Assembly (NCBI GenBank): GCA_020226215.1
Contig: CM035230.1
Span: 19,821,883 to 19,885,882, forward strand
Direction: 5' to 3'
DNA from: Sindora glabra
Lineage: Eukaryota; Streptophyta; Magnoliopsida; Fabales; Fabaceae
DNA length: 64,000 nt
Shown one piece after another: positions 51,348-62,329 of the stretch. Below the pieces are notes generated by a model. It saw only the letters and a list, made by a program, of their open reading frames with translations, made no database searches and was not told the DNA's origin. The position numbers were made by a program, and so were the translations under genes. Within the stretch, counting starts at the first letter, position 1, and each line of letters opens with the position of its first letter.

Positions 51348-51360
51348 TGGTATCAGAGCC
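51348..51360 (+). promoter_or_regulatory. Primer-binding site, initiator tRNA-Met type
   Basis: TGGTATCAGAGCC, two bases after the 5' LTR, is complementary to the 3' end of plant initiator methionine tRNA, the usual primer for plant LTR elements. Confidence 0.9.
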
Positions 51361-52731
51361 TGGTTTGCGCCAGAGGGCCAAGATCGGGTAGGCACAATTG
51401 GTTTAGATATGGCTTGTCCCTTAATATACGGTATGTGCAATGCTATCATTCTCTTAAACTCGGTGGTGTCATTGCCAAAGACTTGACCAGAGGATGCAAG
51501 AGATTGGATCGTCCTAAGATGCTAGTGGGCCAAGGAATGGTACATACTGATGATCGAGGATTTGTATGAAGGGCTCAAGCATTTGTGTCAAGTGAGCTAT
51601 TTTGCTTATCGGTTGTGCATGGGACATTGGTTATGCACTCATTCATAGTCGTGGCATTGAGATATGCAAACCACTATCCAGTGGGATGAAGGAATTGACG
51701 GCTAATCCGGTGGGAGAAGCCTTGGTCTTGCCAGAGGGCTTGACTGCCTGAGGGATCGGTGGAACTAGAGGGTGAAGCCATCGGTCGTGCTAGAGGGCGT
51801 GACCACAATTGGAGGGCATGAGCGGATCGTTCTAGAGGGAGTGGTCCAAAATCATGTCGAGGAGGTTCGGAGGGATCATTCAAGTGCTCAGTGGAGCATT
51901 TTAGCCGGAGGACTTGGCAAAGATTCAGAGGAATCAATGCCATGTTGGAGTTAGTGGATGGTGCTCTATGCTCAACCCCCTTCTACGAGTTGAAGTAGGG
52001 GAGCCATCAGAGGATGCGCTCATGAAGTCGTCAGAGGATGCACCCCAAGGAGTGATCATGAGGACCGCGATGCTAGTAGGCATCAAACTCCGAAGGTAGG
52101 CTATGATGGCCGGTAATATGCCAGAGGGCATTGATCCAGAGAGGATCAGAGGATCCCATCAAGTGTGCAATTGGCATTGCTTAGTTAATGAATCGATCAA
52201 AATGCAAATGAGCGGCTGGGGAGCGAGGTTCACCCTCTCTGCGTCAATCCAGAGTAAGTCTTGTCTCTTGTACGGGTGTATGGGAAACTTAGTACAAGAT
52301 ACCTGTTATTAGGTGATTCAAAGCGCTAGCATTTGTCATAAGCCAAAGAGTTGGCACACACTTAAGCCGCGGAGGTGGCGTATTGTGCAATCTGCGGAGG
52401 CAATGAGCATCAGTTGCAAAGGCAACTACCCGTCGAACAAGTTACGGAGGTAACGAGTTCGGGAGAGCTATGTGGGATAACGGCACTAGAGAGAGTGTCG
52501 GGACACTTGTAAGGTGACTACAGAGGTAGCCCTTCGAGTGACTTTGCGGAGGATGCATTTTGCCAAGTACCTATGTTACAGAGGTAACAAACAACCCAAC
52601 TCCGAGATGGGGGAAACATTTCATAGCACTCAAAGAGACAGGCTTTGAGATGGTCGAGGAAGTAACTCAACAGAGTAGGCTGAAGATCGGAGCCGTGTCA
52701 TATTAAGGCGTCAATGAGGGCATTGACATTT
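51361..52731 (+). other. Internal region of the nested LTR element, non-coding, motif-rich
   Basis: There is no gag, protease, integrase or reverse transcriptase. Two families of short motifs recur. CYAGAGGGC-like words lie at 51371, 51731 and several places between 51765 and 51840. GCGGAGGTAAC-like words lie at about 52376, 52392, 52443, 52522, 52548 and 52579. The short frames 51674-52312 on both strands are not conserved with any family I know. Confidence 0.6.
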
Positions 52732-52745
52732 GAAGTGGGGGAGAA
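52732..52745 (+). promoter_or_regulatory. Polypurine tract of the nested LTR element
   Basis: GAAGTGGGGGAGAA lies directly before the 3' LTR start at 52746, where plus-strand synthesis would be primed. Confidence 0.85.
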
Positions 52746-53474
52746 TGTCACAAGCTAGTAGTTGTGACAGTTCAACAGGGAAACATGCTTGGATTAAGTT
52801 GAGACTTGGTGGAAAAATCTAACATGTTATGAGGGTCTTGTGGCTGAAATTTGAGTGCAATCTGGCTTACGTACGATTTTTTCCAATTTTCTCAAGTTTG
52901 GGGGTATTTTGATCATTTTGAAAGGTTCGTGAATCCGACGGGGTTCAACGAGACCATATTTGGAATCCTCATATTTTTATCTTCGTGTTAGCTAGTTTTC
53001 GTGACAAACGGACACCTAGAGCATGGCGAAAAGGGCTTATGACAACTCGGAAAAAGTATATCATCTTCCCACGGGAGAACTTTTGCTCAAAATGCTCTTT
53101 AAGGAGGTAGAGTGCTCCACGGGCCTGCGGGGCACTTGGACACTAAGCTAGAGACGGAGTGTGTTGGCTTGTGGCCATTCCCCTGCACACTCAAAGCTAT
53201 GGAATGAGGCATAAACCAAGCGAACAGAGTGTCCCTCTCCCTATTCATTTGTCCCTTATGGTTCGTAGTGCACGAAGGCTTCCTGTGTGGAAGGATCCTG
53301 CGGTTCGGTATGCGCGGGCGCTTTAAGGACATACGATATTCGAGTGTAGACATGTCTCGCTATCTTTACCCAAGCGTGCCAAATGTGGGTTTAATGTTGG
53401 AAGGCTGGCATGTTGGCTAAGAGTGGCAAGCATGCGCCGCACGGTTTCGGCTGAAGAGCCGCCGGCCCACGACA
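52746..53474 (+). repeat. 3' LTR of the nested element
   Basis: 729 bases, partner of 50618-51345, ending CCCACGACA and followed by the CTAT TSD. The final G of GTGACA has changed here. Confidence 0.9.
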
Positions 53475-54054
53475 CTATCCACAAGAGATCGAGCACATTA
53501 CTACACAAGGTAATGAATTACTTTCAGTGCGTGATCTCTCACCACCGAACGTTGAACCTTAAGCTAATGATGAACAAACAGGTAACCTAAATCTATTCCT
53601 TTCAAAAGCTAATATTAACTTACATGTACACAACAAACTTCCTGCAAAACCCGAATCCCCCCCCAGTGGTGGAAGAGAAGACAGATGGCTCTAAAACTAC
53701 AATCCAGGAGGATATTCATGGAAAGTATCAGAAGAACTTATACTAAATAGATAACAATGATGCAAATGGAATAAAACACCGACTATGTGTACTTGACGAC
53801 ACTCTAGACAACACCCACAGCAAGCTACAGGCAAGTAGACATGCCATCATCAACTCACTAATTCATTTTGTACCTGGTTGCATTGACACATCTAAACCAG
53901 AGAGCCCAAGATATAGGGAGAACATCAGCGTTTCATAAATGAAGGTTCGAGCTAGGCGTCTGGCTGAATTTGTTAATCTGGTGCAAGAACACCCATCTGC
54001 TCATTTCTCAAGCAGGGCCGAGGAGGCGGACCATATCAGGCCCCTAAAATCACC

Positions 54055-54319
54055 ATAAAGCTCATTTCATGGAACTGTCGTGGTATTAACAATGCCTTGA
54101 TAAAACAAGCCCTTCGGGCTCTGACCAATTTGGTTAGAGGTATGAAATGTTGTAAATGCAAATCACTTTTTTATCCTTGCAAGATTAGTTGACGAAGTTG
54201 CTGAAAAAGAATGGTTATGATTTGTGTCTATGGACCTCCACACCAATTTGGTAAACATCCTTTTTGGATTGAACTATATAAAATGGCTACCAATATTGAT
54301 AAGGTTCCTAGAATAAACT
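54055..54319 (+). pseudogene. LINE ORF2, start of endonuclease domain, degenerate
   Basis: IKLISWNCRGINNALIKQAL followed by RALTNLVRG matches the conserved opening of plant LINE endonucleases, with the initial ATG now ATA. After a gap, ICVYGPPHQFGKHPFWIELY corresponds to the next conserved endonuclease block. The intervening residues and everything after about 54319 are missing, including the reverse transcriptase. Confidence 0.75.
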
Positions 54320-54466
54320 TCTATCTTATGGTCTAGTGGGCTACCTAAAACAAACAAGGCTACTATATTGAGAGATGCAGTTCGAATGGTAACCCAATTA
54401 AGAAGTGCAGTCTTGATGCTGAAGGAAACAAATGAGGAATTGCTTTTAGAGATCAAAGAATTGAAG
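54320..54466 (+). pseudogene. bHLH transcription-factor exon fragment (ILR3/bHLH115 group)
   Basis: Forty-nine codons without a stop read SILWSSGLPKTNKATILRDA, then VRMVTQLRSAVLMLKETNEE, then LLLEIKELK, and end at a good splice donor (AAG/GTGAGT). The IVc bHLH group that includes ILR3 has the same order: SILEPGRPPKTDKAAIL, DAVRMVTQLR, LKxSNxxLQxKIKELK, with an intron just after ELK. This is helix 2 of the DNA-binding/dimerisation domain plus the start of the adjoining leucine zipper. The basic region and helix 1 exons are not present. An exon with its donor intact means genomic DNA was captured, not a reverse-transcribed message. Confidence 0.72.
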
Positions 54467-54630
54467 GTGAGTTTCTTCATCTAACGTTTTTTCCTTCACT
54501 ACAAAATTGCTATTTAATGTAAGTTGTTTGATCCAGTCCATATTGGTTATTCATTGACGTATATATAGATGTTGTATGCCTAATGTATTCAACTTGATTT
54601 TTAAACCTATATTTAGTACAAGTAACAACC
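54467..54630. other. Intron-like remainder and unidentified sequence
   Basis: It follows the bHLH splice donor. It contains CACTACAAAATTGC at 54497, which resembles a CACTA terminus, but no partner end was found. Confidence 0.3.
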
Positions 54631-56358
54631 ATTACTACAAAATAGTTATTTAGTTCAGGTGTTCAAAGGATTAGTATATCTATTTTTAACATCGATTTTG
54701 AATCTACCATAAAGTATAATAATAACAATTGTTTCTTTATCAAAAACAACTAACATTATTTTTTTTATATTCATGAGAAATAATATTAAATATTAGACTT
54801 GTCAAAATGGACTAACCCAACCAGACAAACCCAACGGGTAAAAACTATAGTTGGACCAGTTTTAGATCAAACTACTTTTTCATCAAGTCGTGTTTAGATT
54901 GAGTTGCTATAGTACGGGTAGCGGTACCAAGACCAGTCCTAGGTCAATATTTATCAAATGAATTTTTATAATCCGTTATATTTTATTATTATTATCATAT
55001 TATTTTTTATTTATTATTACTTTTATATCATTAACTAATTAAAATTTCTTATTATTTATTAAATATAATTATATATTATTATAACTTAAAATTTTATTAT
55101 ATATATCAATGAGTCATATATATTATATATGAAAATAAATATATATTATTAAGAATTAATAGATGAGTGAATTTACATTTAATAATATATATATTTAATA
55201 AAATAATTTAAATTTTATATTAAAAAATAATTTTATATTATATATTTATTTTATTTAATTAAATATATATTATTAAATATATATTGATCAAGGTCAAAGT
55301 ATTATATAAAAATAAGTATATTATATAAATATATAATATAAAATTTATTTTATTATATATAAATATATAAAGATATAATATATTATGATATATGTTTATT
55401 TTATTTAATAAAATGAATATATATTATTAAATATATATTGATCAATGCTAAAGTATTATATAAAAATAAATATATTTAATAATTTATATATTATTAAATA
55501 TGTATAAATAAATAATTATTTATATAATATATTAATAAAAATAATTATAATAATTTTATATAATAATAAAAATAGATAATAATGTATTATATTATATATG
55601 TAAATAATATATTTAAAATTAATGCCAAAATTATTTATTTAAAATTTTTAAATAATTCAAAATTTTAATATTAAAGTATTAATTTAAATTTTAATATAAT
55701 TATTTATTTTGATAAATTTGTATAATATATATTAACAATATTAAATGTATAAATTTATTAATTTTAATATTAAAAATTATTTAATATTGTTCATATATAT
55801 AATTTTAATATCATATATATTAAATTTTAATTTTAATATACTAAAACTATTATTTTAATATTTATATAAAAATTAAATATATAATAATAAATTAATTATT
55901 TATTACTTACTATTATTAGTAGGTTAATGAGTTAATTCAATAATTTGATAGATTAACACTTACTAGTCCCAGTCCTTTACCAGGTAGGGCTAACCAATCC
56001 CAATCTCAATCTCAATCTCAATCCTAATCCTAGACCTAATCTCAGGTCAGGCAAAATTATATCAGTCTCAGGCCAACCTGCTAAACCCAACCCATTTTGA
56101 CATCTCTAATTAAATATTGTTCATTTTCAAATAACCAAATTTTAATTTAAATAATATCATGTCAGTTTATTTTCATAATTGACATGCTATGTCCTACCCA
56201 CCTTACTTACCTTACCCCATTCCCTAATTCTTCATTCCCTTATCCTAAACGTAAACCCCATCCTTTCTCTCCTTAGTCCTTTGTCTCAAACCTTAATTCT
56301 ATCTCTTAATTCCTTACTCTCCTATCTTTCCTATTTCCCACTATATTTCTAATCAACT
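54631..56358 (+). repeat. Third copy of the duplicated block, left end only, split by an hAT-like element
   Basis: The segments 54631-54793 and 56109-56358 align together with 33360-33800 of copy 2 and 7090-7460 of copy 1. Shared stretches are ATTACTACAAAATAG, TTGAAWCTMCCATAAARTATAA, ATTAAATATTGTTCATTTTC and a CCCCATCC...CCTTA pyrimidine-rich stretch. The copy ends at 56358 where a Ty3-like LTR begins. Confidence 0.7.
54794..56108. mobile_element. hAT-like non-autonomous element, complete
   Basis: The element is about 1315 bases. The left end TAGACTTGTCAAAATGG matches the inverted right end TAGAGATGTCAAAATGG with two mismatches. The flanking duplication is TTAAATAT (eight bases, or nine with the adjacent A), at 54786-54793 and 56110-56117. 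Eight-base TSDs and TGTCAAAATGGG-type ends fit hAT-derived elements. The interior is an AT-rich block without coding sequence. The two paralogous copies of this site (near 7213 and 33565) are uninterrupted, which gives direct empty sites. Confidence 0.82.
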
Positions 56359-57861
56359 TGTCATGACCCAACCTAATTAGGACTAGCATGGATCCCAAAT
56401 CCCAAAATTTAGTTTCCATAAGCTTTAACAAATTTTTACTCTTTCCATCTAATGGAAGTTTTCAAATTTTAGGGGAACTTGAAAATTTTACTTTAAACAT
56501 TTGTAGAAAAATGAAAAGAATCTCTTCTATTTTTAGACACTTCCTAAGGGCCACACATCCTAAAATACAGAGCCTGTTCATTTTCCAAATGCAATAGCAA
56601 CAAATAATTGCATAGTACCATACAATTACATCTTATATGTAGATAAACAATACAACATGTCAATAGTTAAATCAATGAAAACTATGTCTCTACTTCTGAT
56701 CCTAATCCAATGTCAAATTCTTTTGTAAGGAGATTTTAGATCTCCATAAATGCAATAAGCTCAAATATGCTCACCATAACCTGAAGATATTGAACAAAAA
56801 ACGAAGTGAGTTGCAGGAAGTCAGTAAGTATATATCTACCATCATTAAATCATGGTAGTTAAAGAGTTTGATTAGGAATGCGGATAACTTAAATTCTATA
56901 TTCATTATCATAAGCCATAATAGTCTTAAATATTAGATAGCACACTACATTATTATCATATCACACACTACCCATTCCGGTAGACATCTCAATCACAAAC
57001 AGACATTAAGGCTTAGATACAAATAGATTAACACAATCACATCAAGTTATTGCAATCATGTGTAATAGTGATATCCAATCACAGACAATTTCCAATATCA
57101 CATCATATCATACATATAGTTACAACAACCACGCATGTAGACACTTTCTCATTTTAGAGCCATTTCTTTGCTTTTTTAACTGCTTGTTGAAAATTTCTCA
57201 TCCAGCTCTCGAATCAATCTTATATCGTTTGCAACTATTAGCAAGAAATTTTTCATCTGACTTTTGATATCATCTCTTCATCACAAATCACAATATCCGA
57301 TGTCATTACTCTAGCATAGTTCATGATTTGCCAATGTCTTATAAGGCTCAATTCACAATATAGTCAATTCACTAGAGCTTCACTATATTCATATCACCAA
57401 ATCCAACACAAGCCATATAGATAACTATTCTACAATTATGGAAATCAAAGCATATAACACGATCACAATATGATTTATTGCAATCCTACCACAATCAATC
57501 AGTCAATAGCTAATAATGACATAACCATGCTTTTGATGTACATTTTGATCAATTATCATTCATCAATAGCTAATTACTCTTATATCACAAAAACTAAGTT
57601 CATATAATAAGTATGAAATCTATATTATCAATAAGAAGAATATAATTAAATCATCTTTTATTAAGATAAAATCAGTTGAGAGATAAATATTCACCTAATA
57701 ATACTGATTCACTCTTGGAAGTCTCGAAGCATCCATAACCATCTTTTCACACTTGCCTCATATTATCACCACTTATAAAGATAAATTATAATTATATAAA
57801 CATTATCTATCCTTTTTTATTAGGAACTATCCATAGTTGGCTTTAAACATTAAAATATTAA

Positions 57862-57870
57862 TATACTTTA
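57862..57870. repeat. Target-site duplication, left (TATACTTTA)
   Basis: Nine bases adjoining the fold-back element. The partner at 60858-60866 is TATACCTTA, with one difference. Confidence 0.75.
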
Positions 57871-60857
57871 GGCTCAATTCCATTTTTAGTCCCTTTAATA
57901 TTAAAATCAAGGGGATTTGGTCCCCCTAAAACTAAAAAAAATATTTACATCCCCTAATATTAAAATTAAATTAATTTTGGTCTATTCCATCAAAACTTCG
58001 ACGGAATGGCTTATATGGCAAATGAAGTGCCAACCAATAAGGAAGGCACATCATGTGCGGCATTCCATTTACAATAAAACTTATTCAAATAAAAAGTTTT
58101 AGGTGTACAACTAAAAATATGTTGATATAAATTATAATTATAATTGGGCTGCTTGATTCAAGGAATTTAGAAGCATATCTTTTTTAATATAAATTTGGAA
58201 TACTTATAATTGTTTCCTTTTAATTCCCAATAGCACATAGAGATTATGATTTTATTTTTATATTGTTAACAATTACATTACCATATTAAATTACGATGTA
58301 TTAATTTAATTACCAAACCTTTTAAAAATTATTCTATATCTATTTTAGATATTTTATTTAGGTTTCATGTATTTATTTATATGTTAATTAATTTTAAAAC
58401 ATGTCAAAAATACTATTTTCTTCCATAGATTATATTTGACTAAGTTGTTGTGAATTTTTTAAATAAATAAATTAACTGATGTATGTTTGATGACAAACAA
58501 TATTTTTTGGTGAAATAATATGTTAGGAAATTACTTTGAGATTAGACATTAATAAATTTCTCCCTTCCTAATAAAGATCATTTTTAAAATTCAAATTTAT
58601 TTTTATTAACAAGCAAAGTTCATGCAATTTTTAAATATTTTTTAATTACATTCATAATGATTCAAACAATGAAGATGGCTTAAAATAATTTTATTCCAAA
58701 TCATAAATCAAAGTACAATGCTCCACTTAATATCCAAAACAAAATATTAAAGTTGTTTCTAGAATTTTTGGATATATAATCTATCTGCCTTAATTATTTC
58801 CTTTTGCTACTTTATCATATAATCTTCCTTGGAAATTTTTTATCATCTATGAAATTAGGAAAAATGAACTTTATAACTAACATTTCTATGTCTTTCTAAT
58901 ATACATGGTAGCCACTAAGACTAACCATATTATAAATAAAAAAATTGTGGCTAATGAAAAAAATATTTTTATTATAAAATAATAAATATCTTATTAAATA
59001 GTTTAATATTATTAAAATATAGATATGATTGACAATAAAAATTATCATAATTTAAAATTTATGAAAATTATAATTATAAAAAATTCTCTAATAAAAGTAT
59101 AAAAATTTAAATTTATCAAATTTTATATTAAATATATTTTAAAGAATACAAAAATATTCTTTTTAAAATTTATTAAAAAATATAATTATTAAAATATTTT
59201 AATAGGAAAATATTAAAAAATTATTATTTTAATTATACATTAATAGAGAATAATATTATAATATATGAAAAATATAAAAATATATATATGTAAAAAGGTC
59301 ATTACATGAATGATGAAATGTCTCATTTCATCCCTTTTGTCATGAAATAGAAATTCCATCATTTTAAATATCCATTTCCTAAACATGTTGGTATGATGGA
59401 AAAAAATAAAAAAAAGTTTGTTTGATAGACGCTATGTTTTATAAAAATGCCCATTCTCCAAAGAATTATCATAAAATATGGAATTTTTATTTCATGGCAA
59501 AAGGATGGAATGGGACATTCCATCATTCATGCAATGATATTTTTACATATATATCATTCATATTTTTCATATATTCTAATATTATTCTTTGTCAATAGAT
59601 AATTAAAATAGAAAATTTTGTATATTTCTCTATTAAAATATTTTATTAATTATACTTTTTCTAACAAATTTTAAAATAGAATATTTTTGTATTCTTGAAA
59701 AAATATTTAATATAAAATTTGGTAAATAAAAATTTTTATGCTTTTTCTAGAGAAATTTTTTATAATTATAATTTTGATAAAATTTAAATTATGAAAATTT
59801 TTATTATTGATCATATCTATATTTTAACAATATTAAATTGTTTAATAAGATTTTATTATTTTAGAATAAAAGTATTATTGTCGTTAATGTCAAGTCTATC
59901 ATTAAGACATAGGAATGTTAGTTATAAAGTTTATTTTTCCTATTTTCATAGATGATAAAAGATTTTTAAGGAAGATTATATGATAATGTAATAAAAGGAA
60001 ATAATTAAGGTGAATACACCCAAAAGTTTTAAAAACATCTTTAATATTTTTTATACTAAATGGAACATTGTAGTTTAATTTATGATTTCGAATAAAATTA
60101 TTTTAAGACATAGTCATCATTTGAATTATTATGAATATAATTAAAAATTATTCATTGGACAAACTTTGCCTATTAATAAACATAATTTTAAATTTTAAAG
60201 ATGATCTTTAATGTCTAATCCCATAATGATTTCCTCAATATTTCACCAAAAAATATTCTCTATCATCAAATGTACATAAATTTATTTAAAAACTTCACAA
60301 CAATTTAGTCAAATATAATCTATGAAAGAAAATAGTTTTTTTGACATATTTTAAGACTAATTAGCATATAAATAAATACATCAAACATAAATAAAATATC
60401 TAAAATGGATATAGAATAACTTTTTAAAGGATTTGGTAATTAAATTAATACATCATAATTTAATATGGTAATGTAATTGTTAACAATATATAAATAAAAT
60501 CATAATTTCTACGTGCTATTGGAAATTAAAAAGAAATAATTATAAATATTCCAAATTTATATATAAAAAAAAGGATATACTCCTAAATTCTTTGAATCAA
60601 GCAGCCAATTACAAATACAATTTATATTAGCATGTTTTTTATTATATACCTAAAACTTTTTATTGAGTTTTAGTGTAAATTCTTCCTTGTTGGTTGGCAC
60701 TGCATTTGCCACCTAGGCCATTCTGCCGAAGTTTTGATGGAATGGACCAAAATTGATCTAATTTTAATATTTGAGAGATGTAAATAATTTTTTTAATTTT
60801 AGGGGGATCAAATTCATTTGATTTAAATATTAAAGGAATTGAAAATCGAATTAAGCC
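57871..60857. mobile_element. Giant palindromic (fold-back, MULE-like) element
   Basis: The 2987-base element is almost entirely two inverted arms (about 57871-59356 and 59481-60857) around a spacer of roughly 120 bases. Matching blocks run from the ends (GGCTCAATTCCATTTTTAG / GGCTTAATTCGATTTTCAA) through TTGGTTGGCACT.., GCTGCTTGATTCAA, TGACTAAGTTGTTGTGAA, ATAAAGTTCATTTTTCCTA and GAATGATGAAATGTC. A nine-base TSD fits Mutator-like elements with long terminal inverted repeats. No transposase is encoded. Confidence 0.88.
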
Positions 60858-60866
60858 TATACCTTA
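60858..60866. repeat. Target-site duplication, right (TATACCTTA)
   Basis: Partner of 57862-57870. Confidence 0.75.
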
Positions 60867-61259
60867 AGTATAATAATCTAGTATTCTAGAGTCTTAAAAT
60901 ATTATTCAATTAGTGCTTTATCAAGTATCCAAATAATAGGATGAAACATGGATTTCCGAATCAAATTCAAATTTTCCACAATCTTCAAGATATAGCACTA
61001 TAAACTATCACTCTGCAGTATCAAGATATCACTTTTCAAAAGCAGTACTAGAAAGTTGTATTATACATAAAATAGATTTTGTTTGGATCAAGTTGGAGTC
61101 TTGCTAAATATTAAAATCTAATATTTTATATTTATTCTAATTATTCTATTTTGGTATTTTATATTATTAAACTTTTATTTTTTTAAGCAATCACATACAT
61201 TCAAAGTACCCATAAATGGGTCTCTTTTCTAGATTGTGCAAGGCTCTTTCAAAATATTA

Positions 61260-62283
61260 GGAGTTGTTTGGTTAGGGGTAATCAAGAAAGGAAAAAATAA
61301 TGGTAGAGTTTTATTCATTTTATTTTTGTTTAATTTACAAAAAACTCATTCCTTTTCTCCATTTTTTCTTAATGAGATTATCCCAAATAATAGAATGGTG
61401 ATTCCCTCTAATCCAAAAGGAATCCAAGTCCCTTTGAGTTTTAAATTTATCATTTTTAATATAATAATAATAATAATTTATTATTATAAAATAATAATAT
61501 AAGTAAAAATAAAAATAATTATTAAATAATAATTAACAATATAAATAATAAAATATAATAAAATTAATTAAATAAAAAATAAATAATCATATAATAAATA
61601 TAATAAACTACTTAATAATATGAAAATTAATAATATAAATAAAATATTAATAATTTAATCATAAAAAAATAATAATAAATATTCATAATAAAATAATAAC
61701 TATCATAGTTGCAAAAAATAATAAGTAAATAATACCATAATAATTGCAATAATAATAAAAATAAAAAATTAATAATTAAAATTAAATAATTATGAAAATA
61801 ATAATATTAGTTAATACAAAATATTTAATAACATGAAAATAATTATTAATGTTAATAAAATAATAATAAATATAATAACTATTAAAAATAATAATAATAT
61901 TATTGAAATAATATTAATTATTATTATGATATTAATAATAATAAAAATAATAAAAGCAATAATTAAAATAATATTAATAGGATATTAATAATTAATGATA
62001 AAAAATTAAAATTTTATAATATTATTTGATAAAATAAATATAATAAGATAATAATTATAATAATATTATAAAATTTTAATTATTTAACATTAATTATTAA
62101 TATCTTATTAATATTATTTACACTAAAAATAATTTTTAATATAATAATTATTAGTAAAATAAATTAAAAATATTTAATTTCTTTTCTTGTCTGAATCAAA
62201 CAAAATGGATAATCATAAAAAAATTTTATTTCTTTTTTCCCTATTTCTCTTCTTTCGTTACTTTAATTGAACTAAACGGACCT
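61260..62283. mobile_element. PIF/Harbinger-like MITE with AT-rich core
   Basis: The 1024-base element is flanked by TTA on both sides (61257-61259, 62284-62286). The left end GGAGTTGTTTGGTT and the inverted right end AGGTCCGTTTAGTT share the core GTTTRGTT, as in elements of the GGG..GTTTGGT family. The interior (61455-62170) is almost pure AATAAT/ATTATT trinucleotide-like sequence. No coding region; the frame 61236-61502 is fortuitous. Confidence 0.5.
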
Positions 62284-62329
62284 TTAGTATATTATGCTCT
62301 ATATTTGTATATATCATCTGATTTGGTAT

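Larger units (their letters stand above)
50618..53474 (+). mobile_element. Non-autonomous LTR retrotransposon without coding domains, nested in the LINE
   Basis: The element is 2857 bases: two LTRs of 728 and 729 bases, a primer-binding site, 1.4 kb of internal sequence without gag or pol, and a polypurine tract. The ends are TGTCAC...GTGACA. It is larger than TRIM elements usually are and smaller than typical LARDs. Compared with the AT-rich surroundings it is strikingly GC-rich. It would need enzymes from another element to move. Confidence 0.88.
49895..53562 (+). pseudogene. LINE ORF1 (DUF4283 plus CCHC zinc knuckle), degenerate and interrupted
   Basis: The frame runs from ATG 49895: MAEPPPILTTPP, NSFMATFR then an in-frame TAG, LWEGPCNIMGKTIVLHIWDP and LNLDELDFSTMYVW, then EFMSIENNACRIGHSLG, as in the DUF4283 domain of plant L1 ORF1 proteins. 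After a frame change comes the zinc-knuckle part VWVVFRYEKPLHFYYGCGYI followed by GHGHREYSM, in which the last cysteine of the CX2CX4HX4C pattern is replaced by tyrosine. The frame is broken at 50617 by the LTR element and its tail resumes at 53479 (QEIEHITTQGNELLSVRDLS), ending in a TAA at 53560-53562. ORF1 proteins bind the element RNA; this one is dead. Confidence 0.75.
49801..54319 (+). mobile_element. L1-type LINE, 5' part only, split by an LTR element
   Basis: LINE sequence runs 49801-50617 and resumes at 53475, after the nested LTR element. The first 94 bases look like a LINE 5' leader, followed by ORF1 remains and then the first part of ORF2 from about 54055. The rest of ORF2 (reverse transcriptase), the 3' end and the poly-A tail are missing. 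Near 54320 the sequence changes into a bHLH gene fragment. The LINE starts inside intron 3 of the decayed polygalacturonase copy. Confidence 0.8.

Noticed and set aside
51100..51569. Overlapping open frames of 76-132 codons on both strands
   Set aside because: They lie across the 5' LTR and its junction and arise from higher GC content. Parts recur in the 3' LTR as LTR sequence, not as a gene.
50614..53478. Five-base target-site duplication for the LTR element nested in the LINE
   Set aside because: Only four bases (CTAT) match directly next to the LTR ends. A fifth base could not be justified without assuming a mutation.
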